Shown here: positions 33,170 to 35,040 of the stretch, piece after piece
Numbering within the stretch: the stretch's first letter is position 1
Layout of the letters: the number at the start of each line of letters is the position of its first letter
NCBI GenBank assembly: GCA_016218085.1
Contig: JACREY010000004.1
Span: forward strand, 1 to 35,040
DNA: 35,040 nucleotides
Source of the DNA: Ignavibacteriota bacterium
GTDB taxonomy: Bacteria; Bacteroidota; Ignavibacteria; Tepidaquicellales; Tepidaquicellaceae
Direction of reading: 5' to 3'
The notes under the pieces: model-generated
What the model was told of the DNA's origin: nothing
What the model saw: the letters and a program-made list of their open reading frames with translations, nothing else
Databases searched by the model: none
Program-made: the position numbers and the translations under genes

Positions 33170-34558
33170 ATGGTTCAAGAAATTTTTATTTTAATACTTC
33201 TTATCATTACTATAGTTAGTTTAAAGAATATAAAATACGGTATATTGTTTATTATTATCGCTGTACCATTTAATTTATTATTAAGACTATTGTTGGGAAT
33301 TGGTCTTTTTTCACAGGTTTGGCATAATTCATTCATTATACTTTTAAGTTTTATTACATTGACAAGGCATATAATTGACCATAAATATTATATAAAGATA
33401 AATAAATTGGATGTAATGCTTATGATTGCATTTAGTTATGGTGTTTTCAGTGTATTATATAATTACATAATTTCAGATAGTCTTTATGTTTCCTTGCAAG
33501 GATTTCGAACATACTACTTAGGAATATCATTATACTTTATTGTACGTTTTTATATTAAAAAAATAGAAGATATAAGAATGTTAACCAGAGCGATTATGTT
33601 TGTTGTTTTCATTTCGAGTATAGCAATTATTATTGAATTTACTTTAAGTAATCTAAGAATTATTACTCCGCAGGACATTGCAAAGATACAGGTGGTTTCA
33701 AGTATTTATGATGATGAATTATCTGATTTCGTAACATTCTCAGAAAGTTCTATCGTGAGACCTATGGGAATTTTTTTTTCAATTCAGTTTTCAGCAGCTT
33801 TTATTCTGATAGGGGCATTATTGGGATTACCATCATGTGGTACTAAAATTTACAGTAATATATATTTTTTCAGGTTCTCAGTTTTCCTAACTATTCTAGT
33901 TGCATTATTTTTATCTACTTCGAGAACAGTTATATATTCATTCTTTCTCACGTTGTTGCTTATGATTAGCAAATTTAGAATATCTTTAAAAAAGCCTATG
34001 ATTGCTTTTGGGGTTTTATTTTTTATACTTACCATTATAAATTTTGAATCTTTCTATACTTCATATTTAGAGAACCAATTGAAAGGAGAGGATACACACA
34101 TTCATGATGTTAAATCATTTATTAGTATAATCCCTAATTTGGTTTCTAAAATTCCAGTCTTTTCAATCTTTTGGGGAATTGGGTTCAATGCAGATCCGTA
34201 TGCTAAATATGTTTTAGGAGTGCAAACTTTATATGACACTACATTTCAGGATTTTGATATAGGGGCTGAAGGTATATTTAAATATTTTATTAATGTAGGA
34301 TTAATCGGATTAATTATATTTATACTTCAGAATTTTATAGCCTTTAAGCGAGGGATATATCTTGCTCAAAAGATTGCACCTTCATTCTTTAGAAATATTT
34401 TGATTGGTTTTTCTTTTGTTATTATTGGATTGTGTTTTTCTTCAATACATGAAATGCCTATTGCAGCGCCTGGTATCCAATATATTTATTATATTATCTT
34501 AGCCATAATTGGTTCATTTGATACTACATGGGTCAAAATAAATAAACCGTTGATATGA
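33170..34558 (+). CDS. O-antigen polymerase/ligase-like membrane protein
   Basis: A 462-residue polytopic membrane protein with about ten to twelve hydrophobic helices and a large periplasmic loop in the last third (roughly the FESFYTSYLENQLKGEDT to DFDIGAEGIF region). That is the topology of Wzy polymerases and WaaL ligases (Wzy_C/O-antigen ligase type). SSIIRP- and STSRT-like stretches (SSIVRPMG, LSTSRTVIY) match typical positions. An in-frame ATG at 33086 would add 28 polar, irregular residues; 33170, giving MVQEIFILILL, is the more likely start. The gene is markedly AT-rich, as wzy genes usually are. Polymerase and ligase roles cannot be told apart here. Confidence 0.75.
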   Translation: MVQEIFILILLIITIVSLKNIKYGILFIIIAVPFNLLLRLLLGIGLFSQVWHNSFIILLSFITLTRHIIDHKYYIKINKLDVMLMIAFSYGVFSVLYNYIISDSLYVSLQGFRTYYLGISLYFIVRFYIKKIEDIRMLTRAIMFVVFISSIAIIIEFTLSNLRIITPQDIAKIQVVSSIYDDELSDFVTFSESSIVRPMGIFFSIQFSAAFILIGALLGLPSCGTKIYSNIYFFRFSVFLTILVALFLSTSRTVIYSFFLTLLLMISKFRISLKKPMIAFGVLFFILTIINFESFYTSYLENQLKGEDTHIHDVKSFISIIPNLVSKIPVFSIFWGIGFNADPYAKYVLGVQTLYDTTFQDFDIGAEGIFKYFINVGLIGLIIFILQNFIAFKRGIYLAQKIAPSFFRNILIGFSFVIIGLCFSSIHEMPIAAPGIQYIYYIILAIIGSFDTTWVKINKPLI

Positions 34559-34566
34559 GAGTAAAG

Positions 34567-35040
34567 ATGAAAATTCTGTTAATTGAGCCGCCAGCCGTAT
34601 CCAAATTCGGCAATCAGAGGATATTTGGTGGGAATGGGAGCAATAAGAGCGATTTCAGGAAACCCCCTCTGGACCTGATGATGATTTCAGGGTATATAAG
34701 GAAAGAGGGATATGATAATACCCTCATTGATGCAAACTCTTCAAGAAAAACAATAGATGATGTAAAAGAAATAATCAAGAAAGATATTCCTGACATCCTT
34801 TTCTTTTCTACCTCTACATGCACAATTTACAAAGATTTACTGGTAGCAAAAGTTGCAAAGGAGATAAATCCGTCAGTAGTAACGGTTGCTTTGGGTACGC
34901 ATGTGATGGCGTTACCGGAAGATACTTTTAGAGAGTCTAAATATCTGGACGTAATTATTTATTCTAATGAGTGGGAACAAGTGGCATTGAATATAGTAAG
35001 AAATCTGTCAAGTCTTGAAGATGCAAAGGGAATTTTTTTC
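34567..35040 (+). CDS. B12-binding radical SAM protein, N-terminal part
   Basis: An open frame of 158 codons from ATG 34567 to the window edge. It begins KILLIEPPAV and shows KPPLDLMMISGYIRKEGYDN, DIPDILFFSTST and TVALGTHVMALPE, the order of strands and glycine turns of the cobalamin-binding-like domain found in front of radical SAM domains. The cluster motif would lie beyond the edge. AAAG before the ATG is a weak ribosome-binding site. It is the third such gene in the window besides the one at 10924 and the frameshifted one at 18770. Confidence 0.75.
   Translation, partial: MKILLIEPPAVSKFGNQRIFGGNGSNKSDFRKPPLDLMMISGYIRKEGYDNTLIDANSSRKTIDDVKEIIKKDIPDILFFSTSTCTIYKDLLVAKVAKEINPSVVTVALGTHVMALPEDTFRESKYLDVIIYSNEWEQVALNIVRNLSSLEDAKGIFF

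Noticed and set aside
1-35040. CRISPR array, tRNA or rRNA genes
   Set aside because: No regularly spaced short repeats, cloverleaf-like segments or rRNA-like stretches were noticed on either strand; the repeats found are dispersed palindromes.

Overview
The window is an AT-rich, almost entirely plus-strand surface-polysaccharide (O-antigen or capsule type) biosynthesis locus of a Gram-negative bacterium. Evidence for that is the pseudaminic acid synthase, Wzx-type flippase, Wzy/ligase-type membrane protein, KdsD-like sugar isomerase, CMP-sugar synthetase paralogues, heparinase II/III-like protein, AsnB-type amidotransferase and several radical SAM enzymes. The mix of B12/radical-SAM glycan enzymes, HEPN/MNT toxin-antitoxin pairs and small palindromic repeats resembles Nitrospirota or Desulfobacterota genomes, but no taxonomic marker gene is present, so this is a weak guess.

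Layout. (1) 1-7.3 kb: end of a pseudaminic acid operon (PseH-like GNAT, pseI, second GNAT, methyltransferase) interrupted by toxin-antitoxin genes: a fused MNT-HEPN protein, two MNT/HEPN pairs and one antitoxin/PIN pair, with gene fragments and palindromic repeats between them. (2) 7.3-12.4 kb: a large unassigned glycosyltransferase-like protein, the Wzx flippase, a methyltransferase remnant and a B12-binding radical SAM enzyme. (3) 12.5-17.7 kb: a tightly coupled five-gene unit of a second large glycosyltransferase-like protein, two tandem NeuA-like cytidylyltransferases, a 3-dehydroquinate-synthase-like cyclase and an SDR; this looks like a dedicated pathway for a nucleotide-activated, possibly cyclitol-derived, residue. 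(4) 17.7-20.6 kb: a repeat, another MNT/HEPN pair, an SDR fragment, a frameshifted B12-radical SAM gene and a further radical SAM remnant. (5) 20.6-35 kb: a sugar methyltransferase with a G10 tract, three SPASM-type radical SAM enzymes alternating with a KdsD-like isomerase, a Gfo/Idh/MocA oxidoreductase and a third large glycosyltransferase-like protein, then heparinase-like, AsnB-like, GT2, Wzy/ligase-like and a B12-radical SAM gene cut by the window edge.

How it works together (inference). The enzymes would make pseudaminic acid and one or more further modified sugars or cyclitols, activate some as CMP derivatives, assemble a repeat unit with the GT2 and the three GT-B-like proteins, export it with Wzx and polymerise or ligate it with the membrane protein at about 33.2-34.6 kb.

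Most interesting: three of the toxin-antitoxin modules lie between an intact glycan gene and a broken partial copy of that same gene (pseI, GNAT, SDR). At least three copies of a TIR-bearing palindromic MITE-like element, plus a core-only fourth, lie just upstream of genes. The tandem cytidylyltransferases appear to have lost complementary sets of conserved motifs.
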